The notes: generated from the sequence alone by a model not told the origin. Numbered from the stretch's first letter, positions 36,541 to 46,110 are shown. The stretch is DNA of 59,109 nt from an uncultured Clostridia bacterium (GCA_944386175.1 CALXAB010000006.1:1-59109); one strand, 5' to 3'. Translations and numbers: made by a program.

Positions 36541-36570
36541 CGAAGCGATGTTCTTGCACCAATTTTACTT
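36541..36570. repeat. Fragment of a dispersed repeat
   Basis: CGAAGCGATGTTCTTG followed by CACCAATTTTAC. Both parts recur separately inside the large repeat at 37868-38691 (near 38121 and 38231), so this looks like a recombined or decayed copy. The rest of 36479-36704 holds nothing I recognise beyond a weak GGGAAC/GTTCCC hairpin near 36616-36661. Confidence 0.45.
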
Positions 36571-36704
36571 TTTTATTTATAGGCAATGTTAGCTGTATTT
36601 ATTAAACAACAAAAAGGGAACATACAATTATGTCAAGATAATTAGATTAATATTAGTTCCCTAGTTTTGCTTTATATACATTTTGTATATATTAAGTTTT
36701 TATT

Positions 36705-37781
36705 TTAAAATTTATTTTTTCTTTGTAATACTACTCCTGTAGTAATTAATGCAATTGCTAATATAATTATTGGAATATAAACATTTTTACCTGTTTTTGG
36801 TAATGTTTCTGGTAAATTTTCATTTTGAGTATTTGTGTTATTTTCTTCTACTGGACTTGTCGTATTTCGGTTTTCACCATTATTTGTTTCTCCAGTTGTT
36901 CCTCCATTGTTTGTTTGGTTATTTTGTTCTTCTGTCATTGCTGTTAGGCTAAATGTTTTACTAGCTATTTCAGCATCTGATGAGTCCCTATCAATTAATT
37001 TTATTTTTATTGTATAAGCTCCTGCTTTAGTGAAAAGTCCTCTTAGTGATAAAACTTTTTTCATGTCTTGTCCGCCTATTTTATACCCAGAAGCATCTCC
37101 CCATCCACTTTGAATGATGTCATGCTCTAAATCTTGTTCATCAGTTCCTTTTAATATAACTTGTCCTCCATCTGGTGTTGTTGCTTCTGCTATAATTCTT
37201 GCATGTTCGTAATTTTTACCTAATTTAGATGATATTGTTAATGTCATTTCTTTTTCTACATTTTCTATAATATTTCCTGAATAGGCTAAATCTATATTAT
37301 AATCTTCATATTTTGGCTCTACAACGATGTTTTTAACTATTGGCACTCCTATATCATCATATTGTTCTGAAGCATCTGCATTTGCCATACCTTCAGCTGT
37401 AACAGATAAATCTGTTGGATTAGAAGTAATTATACCTTCTTTTGCTTTAAATTTTATACTCATATTACTTCTTGAAGCTGTTCCTCCTGTTGAATCATAA
37501 AATACTACTCTTACTCTTGTTCCATTATCATTTGGTGTTCCACCTTCACAACTAACATACTCTAATAATTTATTGTCATATGCAATATCAAAAGTATATG
37601 CTCCTAGAACTTTTCCAAAGTTTATATTTAATGTCACATTATCCCCAGGATTTACAATAGTTTTATCTACATCTAAAGTAATTGTATCTAGTTGTACAGC
37701 ATACACTTTTCCAATAAGTATTGATGAAAATAATAATGTAAATATTGTAAGTATTGTTAATATGCTCAAAATTTTTTTCAT
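36705..37781 (-). CDS. LPKTG-anchored cohesin-like surface protein
   Basis: A 358-residue protein. A signal peptide (1-28) is followed by a cohesin-type domain at about 30-170 (DTITLDVDKTIVNPGDNVTL, RVVFYDSTGGTASRSNMSIK). A second beta domain (NIVVEPKYEDYNIDLAYSGN) and an Asn/Thr/Gly stalk follow. The tail is a complete sorting signal: LPKTG, a hydrophobic helix and QRKNKF. It should be anchored to the wall by the adjacent sortase and offer a docking site for the dockerin glucosaminidase. Confidence 0.88.
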   Translation of the reverse strand: MKKILSILTILTIFTLLFSSILIGKVYAVQLDTITLDVDKTIVNPGDNVTLNINFGKVLGAYTFDIAYDNKLLEYVSCEGGTPNDNGTRVRVVFYDSTGGTASRSNMSIKFKAKEGIITSNPTDLSVTAEGMANADASEQYDDIGVPIVKNIVVEPKYEDYNIDLAYSGNIIENVEKEMTLTISSKLGKNYEHARIIAEATTPDGGQVILKGTDEQDLEHDIIQSGWGDASGYKIGGQDMKKVLSLRGLFTKAGAYTIKIKLIDRDSSDAEIASKTFSLTAMTEEQNNQTNNGGTTGETNNGENRNTTSPVEENNTNTQNENLPETLPKTGKNVYIPIIILAIALITTGVVLQRKNKF

Positions 37782-37867
37782 TTCTTATCCTCCTTAAAAA
37801 ATTTTTTATATTATTAGTATGTTATTTTTTAAATTTTTTATTTATTTTTTTGAAAAAAATTTTTATT

Positions 37868-38691
37868 AGGGGACGTTCCTTTAATCCCTAAAATTAGGGA
37901 CAATAGGGACGGACCTCTGGAAAATTACCATTTTGAGGACGCGTCCAAAATTGGATTTTTGATTTTATAATATTTTTTTACAATAAAAAATGCTTAATTT
38001 CCTATTGTAGAACAATAGCGGGCTTTTTTAACATTTTCTCTGTTTATAACATTTCAAAGCCCGCGTCATTGTTCGTGCGCTAAATTTTACTTTAGTAAAA
38101 TTTGTGTGCATTTATTAGAGCGAAGCGATGTTCTTGAATAGGAAAAACTCGATTTCCTATTCAAGAACAAATCGGAAAGCCTTAACATTTGTACAACTTT
38201 TAACATTCATCTTAGGCTTTCCGTAAATTTGTTCTTGCGCCAATTTTACATATGTAAAATTGTGTGTATCTGTTGTGCGAAGCATTTTTTATACAATAGG
38301 AAAGGGTAACTTTCTTTTGAAAATAAAATCTTATTGTTTATTTTCACTTTGAGTTGCGTAACTTAAAGTTTTATAGTGTTTCCTATTGTATAAAAACAAA
38401 GTATTATATATAAATTTTAATAATTACGAATGTGAATAAAAGAATATTATAAATTCATTTTAAAGTAGGAGAATCTCAAACTTGCTTTGAGAGGTGCCTG
38501 CTTTATAATTTTAGAATTTATTTATTCTGTAATGTTACCAAATAATTATTAAAATTTATATATAATACTTTTGTTTAATTAAAAATTATGAATTTCATAA
38601 ATTACCAATTTTGGACGCGTCCTCAAAATGGTAATTTACCAGAGGTCCGTCCCTATTGTCCCTAATTTTAGGGATTAAAGGAACGTCCCCA
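37868..38691. repeat. Nested palindromic repeat element, copy A
   Basis: Fills the 890-base gap between the cohesin gene and the deaminase-like gene. Outer arms of about 86 bases (37868-37954 and 38605-38691), containing GGGGACGTTCC and GGACGCGTCC, are inverted copies. Inside, 38395-38573 is a second palindrome with AT-rich arms of at least 26 bases, itself holding an inner hairpin (AGGAGAATCTCAAA and partner). Between about 37995 and 38390 lie two further hairpin units sharing TTCCTATTGTA and GCGAAGC. No open frame. The right outer arm supplies the last codons and stop of the neighbouring gene. Confidence 0.85.
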
Positions 38692-41221
38692 AAAGTTCTG
38701 GATTATCTTTAAATATTCTATTTACTATATCATCTTTCATTTTAAATGGGATTACATATCCTTCTAGTGTGTCTGCTTTTTCTTTTAATAATTCATTTTC
38801 TTGATTTACATATATTTTAGATTTTCCTTTTCCATTTTTTGCTTCTTGTACAAGGTTTGATACTGGTGAGTTTCCGTCAAATGCTATTACTATTGATTTT
38901 CTTCTTTCAAATATTTCATAATTGAAACTTTTATATATTCCAAATTCTTCTGTTTCTGGTGATACGCATATACCATTTACATTTTCGTTTAATAATCTAT
39001 CTTTTACCTTTTCGCTTACCATCTTTGGAACAATGGCATCAATTTCAAATTTTTTGTTTAATTCTTTTGATATGTCTATTATTGCTTTTTCATATCCTTG
39101 CATTTTGTGTCCTATTACAAAGTAGATATTATTATTGTCTACATTTTTTATGAATTCTTTTAGTATTTTTATTCCTTCTTTTGATGGTGTTGTTTCTCTT
39201 CCTTTTGTATTAAAGCTTCCTCCTGCTATTATTACAGGAATCTTGTTTGTTGGTAATTGTTTTATTTTTTGTTTTAGTTCTTTTTCTGTTTCTATATTGT
39301 TGTTTATTCTTAGTTCTCCTTGTTCTTTAGTCTCAGTGATATTTTTGGCTTCTAATTCTAATATTGCTTGTGTTATTGTTTTTTTACCTATAAAGTCTTT
39401 GAATTTTTTACTTTTTTCTTCAAAATATTCTTCACTTTTATTTATAACTTGTTCTTCGACTTCTCTCATGTTTTTTAAGTTTTCGTTAGTTAAGCCTAAT
39501 AAATTATATAGTGCTAATTGTTCATCAAATGTGTCTGTTCCATACATTCCACAGCCATCAGTTCCTTGCACACATTTTATTCCATTTTTCAAAAATGTTT
39601 TTATTGGGTGATTGCTTAAATCACTTATATTATTTAGTCTTATATTTGATGTTAGTTGGAATTCTATTATTATTCCAGTTTGTTTCATTAGTTCTATCAA
39701 TTCTTTTCCTGACTGACTATTTAAATCTTCTGAATACAATCCATGACCTATTCTTATTTGCGGAATTGATAATTCTTTTTTTGAATTTTTTAATTTATTA
39801 TTATATTCTAATTCTTTTTGTGCTTCCATTACACATAAAATTGATTTTCTTACATTACTCTTAAAACTATCATTTTCTCCTGCATGAATTCTTATTGTAA
39901 AATTGCTATCTTCTTCGTTTATATATTTTACTATTTCTTTAATTGTAGGTTGCAATTCTGAAATATCATTTATTTCTTCTCCAATAAAATCGCTTCCTAC
40001 TACATATGGACTTTTTGCAACTGCTTTTAATAAATTTATATTTTCTTTTAAGTATGTGCTACTTGTTTTTTGATCTTTTATAATTGTTAGTGGTATTCTT
40101 CTTATTGCAAACAAAAATCTTATTTTTACTCCTGTTTCTTCTTCTATTTTTGGAAAAATTGCATGTACTTCTTCTAATAATTTAGTTGCTCTTTCTCCAT
40201 TTTTTGATAGATCTGTGTCTGCAATTTCTACATATTTTATACCTTGTTTTTTGTATTCTCTTGCAATCCATAAAAATTTATTTTGTCTTAATGTATTATT
40301 TTTGTAAGGACTGTCTTCTTTTTTGTCATTTAACATTTGTAATACTATTTGTTTTATATCATTTTCTGGAATATTATTTAATAATTCTTCTGTTAATTTT
40401 ATTTTTTCTTCTGAAATAACTCCTTTTGCAAATACATATCTATAAATATAACACTTCTCTAGGTTTGTAAATACTGCTTGCCCATCTTTTAAAATTGCAA
40501 GACTAGATCTTATTTTTTCTATATTATATTGTGCATTTTCTTTATTATTTAGTATAAAATCTGCAAAATTTATAAAAGTGTTATCATCTATTTTTCTTAT
40601 TAAATATTTTCCTTGTAATTTTGAATATCTATATTCTTTTTCTACTTTGGTTCTTTGTTCATATATTTTTGCTTCTTGCTCTTTGCTTAATTTTAAATTT
40701 AATTTTTTTATGTAATATAAAGGATATTTTATTTGATTGCTTATTCCTAGTGCAATTAAACAATCTGGTGATAAAATAGCATTCATATGTGTATGTAAAT
40801 CTGTTCTAAATTTTAGTTTTTTTAGTATATATGTTTTTACTATTGTTTTTTCTATTGGCAATTTATAGTTTTTTGTTTGAGACATTAATGTTTTTGTTAT
40901 TGCTGGTATTTTTGCTTTTATCTCTATTTTATTTTTATATATATTAGCAATTTTTATTCCACCTAATCTAAATATATATACTTCTTCATTCTCTCCATTT
41001 ATACTTGCTGGAATAGTTCCTTTTATTATTTTCATGTCATTTTCATCTTTTATTGTTTCTAAACTACATATCTTTGCTAAATTTGTAATTAAATTTCCCG
41101 TACTATGATTTGGAGTTCTTAATATATATGTTATTTCATCTTGTTTTGATTTATATAATTCTACTATTATGTCTTTTTCTTTATCTAGATAAAATTTATT
41201 GAATAATATTTCTTTTTCCAT
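38675..41221 (-). CDS. Adenosine-deaminase-like enzyme fused to a C-terminal Rossmann-type domain
   Basis: An 848-residue protein. Residues 1-135 are a beta-rich N-terminal domain. About 135-590 is an amidohydrolase of the adenosine deaminase type: FRTDLHTHMNA supplies the metal HxH, FTIRIHAGEND the HAGE site, IRIGHGLYSED the third His, and KCVQGTDGCGMYGTD the late Asp site (the usual DDP varies). About 630-840 is a separate alpha/beta domain (KIPVIIAGGSFNTKGRETTP, NNIYFVIGHKMQGYEKAI, GICVSPETEEFGIYKSF) resembling SLOG/LOG-type nucleotide-binding folds. Such a fusion suggests nucleotide or nucleoside sensing. The last residues (LGTFL) come from the neighbouring repeat arm. Confidence 0.75.
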   Translation of the reverse strand: MEKEILFNKFYLDKEKDIIVELYKSKQDEITYILRTPNHSTGNLITNLAKICSLETIKDENDMKIIKGTIPASINGENEEVYIFRLGGIKIANIYKNKIEIKAKIPAITKTLMSQTKNYKLPIEKTIVKTYILKKLKFRTDLHTHMNAILSPDCLIALGISNQIKYPLYYIKKLNLKLSKEQEAKIYEQRTKVEKEYRYSKLQGKYLIRKIDDNTFINFADFILNNKENAQYNIEKIRSSLAILKDGQAVFTNLEKCYIYRYVFAKGVISEEKIKLTEELLNNIPENDIKQIVLQMLNDKKEDSPYKNNTLRQNKFLWIAREYKKQGIKYVEIADTDLSKNGERATKLLEEVHAIFPKIEEETGVKIRFLFAIRRIPLTIIKDQKTSSTYLKENINLLKAVAKSPYVVGSDFIGEEINDISELQPTIKEIVKYINEEDSNFTIRIHAGENDSFKSNVRKSILCVMEAQKELEYNNKLKNSKKELSIPQIRIGHGLYSEDLNSQSGKELIELMKQTGIIIEFQLTSNIRLNNISDLSNHPIKTFLKNGIKCVQGTDGCGMYGTDTFDEQLALYNLLGLTNENLKNMREVEEQVINKSEEYFEEKSKKFKDFIGKKTITQAILELEAKNITETKEQGELRINNNIETEKELKQKIKQLPTNKIPVIIAGGSFNTKGRETTPSKEGIKILKEFIKNVDNNNIYFVIGHKMQGYEKAIIDISKELNKKFEIDAIVPKMVSEKVKDRLLNENVNGICVSPETEEFGIYKSFNYEIFERRKSIVIAFDGNSPVSNLVQEAKNGKGKSKIYVNQENELLKEKADTLEGYVIPFKMKDDIVNRIFKDNPELLGTFL

Positions 41222-41423
41222 TACATTTTACCTCCAAAAATAATTACTCATTATTTTACCATAAAAAAAGGCAAAAATCAATATTTTATGTAAATCATTT
41301 TTATATTGACCAAATTATAGCATTGGACATGGTTCACAAGATGAATATAAAATATATTCAAATACATTACTATATTATCATATTATTTTTCCCTTTCCCA
41401 TATATTTTAGTGAGGTGTTAATT

Positions 41424-42467
41424 TTGTTTGTAAAATCTTTAAGGCTAAATATAAAATTAATTAGTTTTATTATTTCTATTTTATTAGTTATGATATTATC
41501 TATTGTAATATTTTATTCTTTTGCTGAGGGGTCTGATAACGAAGAAACTTCTTCAGATAAAAAAGATTATATAAAATGGGTTGACTTTAATATTACATCA
41601 GAAGCTTTAAAATTAACATCAAAATTAGATATTGATTCTCATAATAATAATTCTGAACTAAAATATAACTGGATTGAATTGCTTGCATATTTAGCTTCTC
41701 AAAATGGTGGTAATTTTAAAAATTTTAAAAAATCTCAATTAGATGAATTGGTTAAAAGATTAGAAAATGGCGAAACTATGTCTGATATGACTAGTAATGT
41801 AAAATTTTATGATTATTACTATGAAGCTTATTCAGCTGTCTTATCTGGATTTATTGGTAATTATTCTATCGAAACATCAAACAAAAATGGAGAGAAAACT
41901 TTTGAAGAAAGATATGGTTTAAAAGCATTTTTACCTATTGCTAAAAATTATAACTTTAGCCATTATGACGATTTTGGAAACTCTAGATCTTATGGTTTTA
42001 AGAGAGTACATTTAGGTAATGATTTAATGGGAAGCATAGGAACTCCTATTATTGCTGTAGAATCTGGTATTATCGAACACTTGGGTTGGAATCAATATGG
42101 TGGATGGAGAATTGGGATTAGAAGTTTTGATACAAAAAGATATTATTACTATGCCCATCTTAGAAAAAATCATCCATATGCAGAAGGTATAGAAGAGGGT
42201 ATGACTGTAAAAGCTGGTGATGTGATTGGCTATCTTGGTATGACAGGTTATAGTGTTAAAGAAAATGTTAATAATATAAATGTACCTCATTTACACTTTG
42301 GAATGCAATTAATTTTTGATGAATCTCAGGTTGATAGCCCAAATGAAATTTGGATCGATGTATATCAAATAATTGAATTTTTGAAGCAAAATCGTTCAGA
42401 AGTTTATGTATCTAATGAAGAAACTAAGGATTATTCTAGAAAATTTGATATAATGGAAAATGAATAG
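41424..42467 (+). CDS. Membrane-anchored M23 peptidase
   Basis: A 347-residue protein. The TTG at 41424 is preceded by GAGGTG. An N-terminal membrane helix (about 8-32) is followed by an extracellular helical region, then a LytM/M23 core (KRVHLGNDLMGSIGTPIIAV, YYYYAHLRKNHPYAEGIEEG, PHLHFGMQLIFDE) with the HxxxD and HxH zinc ligands. It cuts peptide bonds in peptidoglycan. Unlike the ICE M23 gene it has no CGG codon. Its TAG stop overlaps the start of a large inverted repeat. Confidence 0.9.
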   Translation: MFVKSLRLNIKLISFIISILLVMILSIVIFYSFAEGSDNEETSSDKKDYIKWVDFNITSEALKLTSKLDIDSHNNNSELKYNWIELLAYLASQNGGNFKNFKKSQLDELVKRLENGETMSDMTSNVKFYDYYYEAYSAVLSGFIGNYSIETSNKNGEKTFEERYGLKAFLPIAKNYNFSHYDDFGNSRSYGFKRVHLGNDLMGSIGTPIIAVESGIIEHLGWNQYGGWRIGIRSFDTKRYYYYAHLRKNHPYAEGIEEGMTVKAGDVIGYLGMTGYSVKENVNNINVPHLHFGMQLIFDESQVDSPNEIWIDVYQIIEFLKQNRSEVYVSNEETKDYSRKFDIMENE

Positions 42468-42640
42468 TGCCAAGTGCCAAAGGGGACGGGTTATTTTGTG
42501 CCAAAGGGGACGGGTTATTCTGGCACACTTTAATATAATAAATTTAAACTATATATTTTATGTTATAAAGTGTGCCAGAATAACCCGTCCCCTTTGGCAC
42601 AAAATAACCCGTCCCCTTTGGCACTTTGGCACTTGGCACT
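42466..42640. repeat. Large inverted repeat between convergent M23 and HtrA genes
   Basis: Arms of about 67-74 bases (42466-42532 and 42567-42640), each with two tandem copies of GTGCCAAAGGGGACGGGTTA and a GTGCCAGAATAACCC end, around a 34-base AT-rich loop. The stop codons of both flanking genes use the first bases of the arms (TAG-TGCC). It must act as a strong bidirectional terminator and resembles dispersed REP-like or MITE-like elements. A related sequence begins at 59037. Confidence 0.9.
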
Positions 42641-43788
42641 ATTTCTTCCCTAAAATAATATTTATTTGTTTTTCTATTTTTCCTCTCTTTATTTGTAATA
42701 CTACTGTATCATTTGGTTTTTTGGTATAGATATATTTTCTTAAATCATTCATTGTATTTAATTCAATATTATCTATACTTGTAATAATATCTCCTTCTTT
42801 TAATTCTGTGTTATCCGCTGGTCCATTTTTTGTTATTTGTGCTACATATATTCCTTTGTCAAAATTCACTTTCGAATTTAAATTTATTGTTGCATTTAAA
42901 TATGGAATTACTTCTTTGTCATATGCATATATACCTATTGTTGCCTCTTGGAAACTTCCTGTATTTTTGAAACTTTCAATAATTGGTTTTACTATATTTA
43001 TTGGTATTGCAAACCCTATTCCTTCTGCTGAACTTATTTTTACTGTATTTATTCCTATTACATCGCCATTAGGATATATTAATGTTCCCCCACTATTTCC
43101 GCGGATTTATTGTTGCGTCTGTCTGAATTAAATCTGACATATATGATACTTTGTTATCTTCTTCTAATTTTATGGTTCTATTTTTAGCACTAATAATACC
43201 TGAGGTTACGGTTCTTCTGAATTCGTATCCAATAGGATTTCCTATAGCATATACCGTTTCTCCTACTCTAATATTATCTGAATTTCCTAAATTAACATAT
43301 TCTAAATTTTGTGCATTTATTTTTGTTAATGATAAATCTAAATCCGAATCGCTCCAAACGACTGTCCCTTCATAATTATTACCATTTTCTAATGTTATAT
43401 AACATTTACTATATTTACTTCCTGTTACATGTTCATTGCTTAAAATATAACCATCCTGGGTTACTATAAATCCTGTTCCTAGTCCTAGTTCTGTTTCTGT
43501 ACTTTTTGAAAATATACTACTTCCTGTGTTTTTTAGTTTTGATATTCCTACTACTTTTCTTGTTGTTTCTTCTATTATATCTGCTATTTTTTGGCTATTT
43601 TCTTCTTCACTTTCCACAGTTTGTTCATTTGTTGTGGATTGAAGTCTTGTTGTTTCGTATTTTGTTGTATCTATTTCAATGTTTTCATATGTTATGTATA
43701 TATAGAATCCTGTTATCCATAGTAATAATGCAATTATTGTTGTAATAATTATTCTTTTTTTATAATTTTTTACTTTTTTCTTTTTCAA
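42639..43788 (-). CDS. htrA: HtrA/DegP-like serine protease with PDZ domain, one CGG +1 shift
   Basis: A 382-residue protein once the CGG at 43099-43101 is shifted. It has an N-terminal membrane anchor (14-34) and a trypsin-like domain with His120 (ILSNEHVTGSKY), Asp151 (SDSDLDLSLTKI) and Ser232 in NPGNSGG. Gly230 of that motif is the shifted codon; the zero frame ends at CGG AAA TAG and loses the nucleophile. A C-terminal PDZ domain follows (VAQITKNGPADNTELKEGDI). It degrades misfolded surface proteins. This is a chromosomal housekeeping gene, so the CGG rule is not limited to the ICE. Confidence 0.92.
43099..43101 (-). other. In-frame CGG, +1 shift site 17
   Basis: Codon 230 of the HtrA gene, context CCG CGG A. 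The shift gives ATINPGNSGGTLIYPNGDV with the catalytic serine. Confidence 0.95.
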
Positions 43789-43796
43789 AATATAAC

Positions 43797-43830
43797 ACCT
43801 CTAATTTAGTATTTACTAAAATTAGAGGTT
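43797..43830. repeat. AT-rich palindrome upstream of the HtrA gene
   Basis: ACCTCTAATTTAGT pairs with ACTAAAATTAGAGGT with one bulge. It lies 9 bases before the HtrA start codon; it could be an operator, a 5' leader hairpin, or a terminator of the ligase gene, but it has no T tail. Confidence 0.4.
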
Positions 43831-43860
43831 TAAACATTTAAAATTATTTATTTAAAATTT

Positions 43861-43894
43861 TTACCAATTTTGGACACCTCCCCAAATTGGTAAA
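43861..43894. repeat. Short copy of the CCAATTTTGGAC repeat
   Basis: ACCAATTT-TGGACACCTCCCC-AAATTGGT, a hairpin made from the inner arm sequence of the large palindromic elements. It lies just after the ligase gene and may end its transcript. Confidence 0.55.
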
Positions 43895-43911
43895 AAAGAA
43901 TTTAGGTTTCC

Positions 43912-45636
43912 CTAAACTCTGTCTAATTCTGCATATCTTTTTACTTTTTGGGTCGTTGTTTTAGCAAATGGTTCTTTTGTTAAAGTTATATCTTTAATAT
44001 GTTTAAATATTGGTAAGTTTTTATTTATTTCTTTTATTTCTTTCCACACTATATGTTTGTATTCTTTTTGTGTTTTTTCTCCTAGATATTGTTTTATCAT
44101 TTCTTCATCATAGACGATTTTTGCACACAACATTGTGTCTGTTTTACTTTTTTCTCTAGAATATACTAAACTTTCGATTACATATGGAATTTTATTTATT
44201 AAAAATTCTATTTCTTGTGGATATACATTTTTACCATTTTTTAATACTATTATGTCTTTTTTTCTACCTGTTATATATAAAAATCCATCTTCGTCTATAT
44301 ATCCAAAATCTCCTGTACTGAACCATCCATTTTTTATAGCTTCTTTTGTTGCTTTTTCATTTTTATAATATCCTAGCATTACACTTGGTCCTTTTACAGC
44401 TAGTTCTCCAATTCCTTCACCATTTGGATCTACGATTTTGGCTTTTAAGTTTGGTAATACTAATCCTACTGAACCTGGTCTTTTTTCTTTGTCTGTTTCT
44501 GCTGATATAACTGGTGATGTTTCTGTTAGGCCATATCCTTGTACTAAGTCTATTCCTAAGTTGTTATATCCTATTATTGTATCTTTGTTCATTGGAGCTG
44601 CACCATAAAATACTACTCTTAAGTTACCTCCAAAATTATCTAATACTTGTTTAAAAAAGATTTTTCTTAAATCTATATGGCATTTTAATAATGTATTTGA
44701 GATTTTTGACATTGTATTTATTAATCTTGTTTTTCCCTTTTCTTCTATTGCATGTTGAATTTTTTTATACATTGTTTCTAATACTAGAGGAACTGCTACA
44801 AATACGGAAACTTTGTATTCAGCTAGATTTTTTTGAATATGTTTTAATCCATCGCAAAATGCTACTGCTGCTCCACTGTATAATCCATATAAAAATGTTA
44901 TTGTACATTCAAATGTATGATGAATTGGTAAGAATGATAAAAGCGTGTCATTTGGATATATTTTTACCCATGTTGCTATTGCTGATATATTTGAACATAT
45001 ATTTTTTTGTGATAATAATACTGCTTTAGGCAAGTTTGTTGTTCCTGATGTAAATAATATTATAGATGCTTTGTTACTATTTATTTTTATATTTTGATAT
45101 TTAGTATCTCCTTTTTCTAATAATTGTTTTCCTTTTTTTAATATATCACTATATTTTTCTATTTCTTCATTATTTTCATCATCCATGCATATAAGTTTTT
45201 TTACATTTTTATTTTCTTTTTTTATTTTTAACATTATTTCTGTATATTTTTTATCAAATATTATTGCTTCCGCTTCACTTCTTTTTATTAGTGTTTCTAT
45301 TTCATTGTCTGGCAATGCTTTGTCTAATGGTACTACTATCATATTCCCTGTTGTAGTTGCTAAGTAACTTGTACACCATTCATACCTATTATTTCCAATT
45401 AGTGCTATTTTTTTACCTTCTAAATTTTGATTTAATAGTCCTGTACTTAAAGATTTAATGTCTTCTATGAATTGTTTATAGGTAATTTCTATATATTCTG
45501 GTGTTTTTGATGTTGGGTCTTTTTTAAATTTATAAGCAATATTTGTAGAGAATTTTTCTCCTACTCTTTTTAGTAATTCTTGATAATTGTTTATTTCTTC
45601 TGCTTGATAAACTTTTCTTGATTTTTCTTTTTTCAT
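43912..45636 (-). CDS. Long-chain acyl-CoA synthetase-like AMP-forming ligase
   Basis: A 574-residue ANL-superfamily ligase starting at the ATG at 45636. It has the P-loop-like ASIILFTSGTTNLPKAVLLS, the adenylate motif GYGLTETSPV, the hinge GWFSTGDFGYIDEDGFLYIT with GRKKDIIVLKNGKNVYP, and the late Lys region (KEPFAKTTTQKVKRY). It activates a fatty acid as acyl-AMP and then acyl-CoA. It is divergent from the neighbouring NRPS gene, which starts with a condensation domain, so it may supply the acyl group; ordinary lipid metabolism is equally possible. Confidence 0.85.
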   Translation of the reverse strand: MKKEKSRKVYQAEEINNYQELLKRVGEKFSTNIAYKFKKDPTSKTPEYIEITYKQFIEDIKSLSTGLLNQNLEGKKIALIGNNRYEWCTSYLATTTGNMIVVPLDKALPDNEIETLIKRSEAEAIIFDKKYTEIMLKIKKENKNVKKLICMDDENNEEIEKYSDILKKGKQLLEKGDTKYQNIKINSNKASIILFTSGTTNLPKAVLLSQKNICSNISAIATWVKIYPNDTLLSFLPIHHTFECTITFLYGLYSGAAVAFCDGLKHIQKNLAEYKVSVFVAVPLVLETMYKKIQHAIEEKGKTRLINTMSKISNTLLKCHIDLRKIFFKQVLDNFGGNLRVVFYGAAPMNKDTIIGYNNLGIDLVQGYGLTETSPVISAETDKEKRPGSVGLVLPNLKAKIVDPNGEGIGELAVKGPSVMLGYYKNEKATKEAIKNGWFSTGDFGYIDEDGFLYITGRKKDIIVLKNGKNVYPQEIEFLINKIPYVIESLVYSREKSKTDTMLCAKIVYDEEMIKQYLGEKTQKEYKHIVWKEIKEINKNLPIFKHIKDITLTKEPFAKTTTQKVKRYAELDRV

Positions 45637-45873
45637 ATCTAATCTCATCCCTTTCTCAAGGCACAAATTTGACCCAAGAAGAATTAAATTTTGTGTAATC
45701 AAGTTTAATATTTGTAAAGCATATTGATCAGATGTTATTAATTTTAAATTAAATAGTTTATTTGGACCAAAATTGTAATTATTTTTAAACCTTTTCTCTT
45801 GTTTTATTTTATATCAATTAAATTTCAAAATCAATATTTATAAAAATATTTTTATTTCACTATCTAATGCTAG

Positions 45874-46110
45874 GTTACACTTCACAGCTATACCAGGGAT
45901 AATAACAGCAATAAATATAGTATTTGAATGTGATTGGAGTAATTTTAGAAATTCTTTATTAATTTTTTGGAAAATGTTCACGTTGAGCGAAGCGAAGACT
46001 AAGTGAAAGGGTGCCAAAAAATTAATTTAGAATTTCTTGAATTATGTATTGAACCGAAAAATACTATATTTATTGCTGTTATTATCCCTGGTATAGCTGT
46101 GAATTGTAAC
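45874..46110. repeat. Nested MITE-like palindrome between ligase and NRPS genes
   Basis: Outer arms of about 52 bases (45874-45925 and 46058-46110) are almost perfect inverted copies containing CACAGCTATACCAGGGATAA. Inner arms (about 45946-45970 and 46013-46037) form a second stem around a GC-richer centre with GAGCGAAGCGAAG, a motif shared with the repeat at 37868. TTCCTATTGTATAAAAAC follows, as in that repeat. No open frame. The rest of 45637-45873 and 46111-46211 is AT-rich and holds nothing I recognise. Confidence 0.85.

Noticed and set aside
37868..38691. CRISPR array
   Set aside because: Repeats here are inverted and nested, not evenly spaced direct repeats with unique spacers, and no cas genes are present.
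38675..41221. RADAR anti-phage system
   Set aside because: No RdrA-like ATPase gene is adjacent; neighbours are a surface protein and a peptidase separated by repeats.
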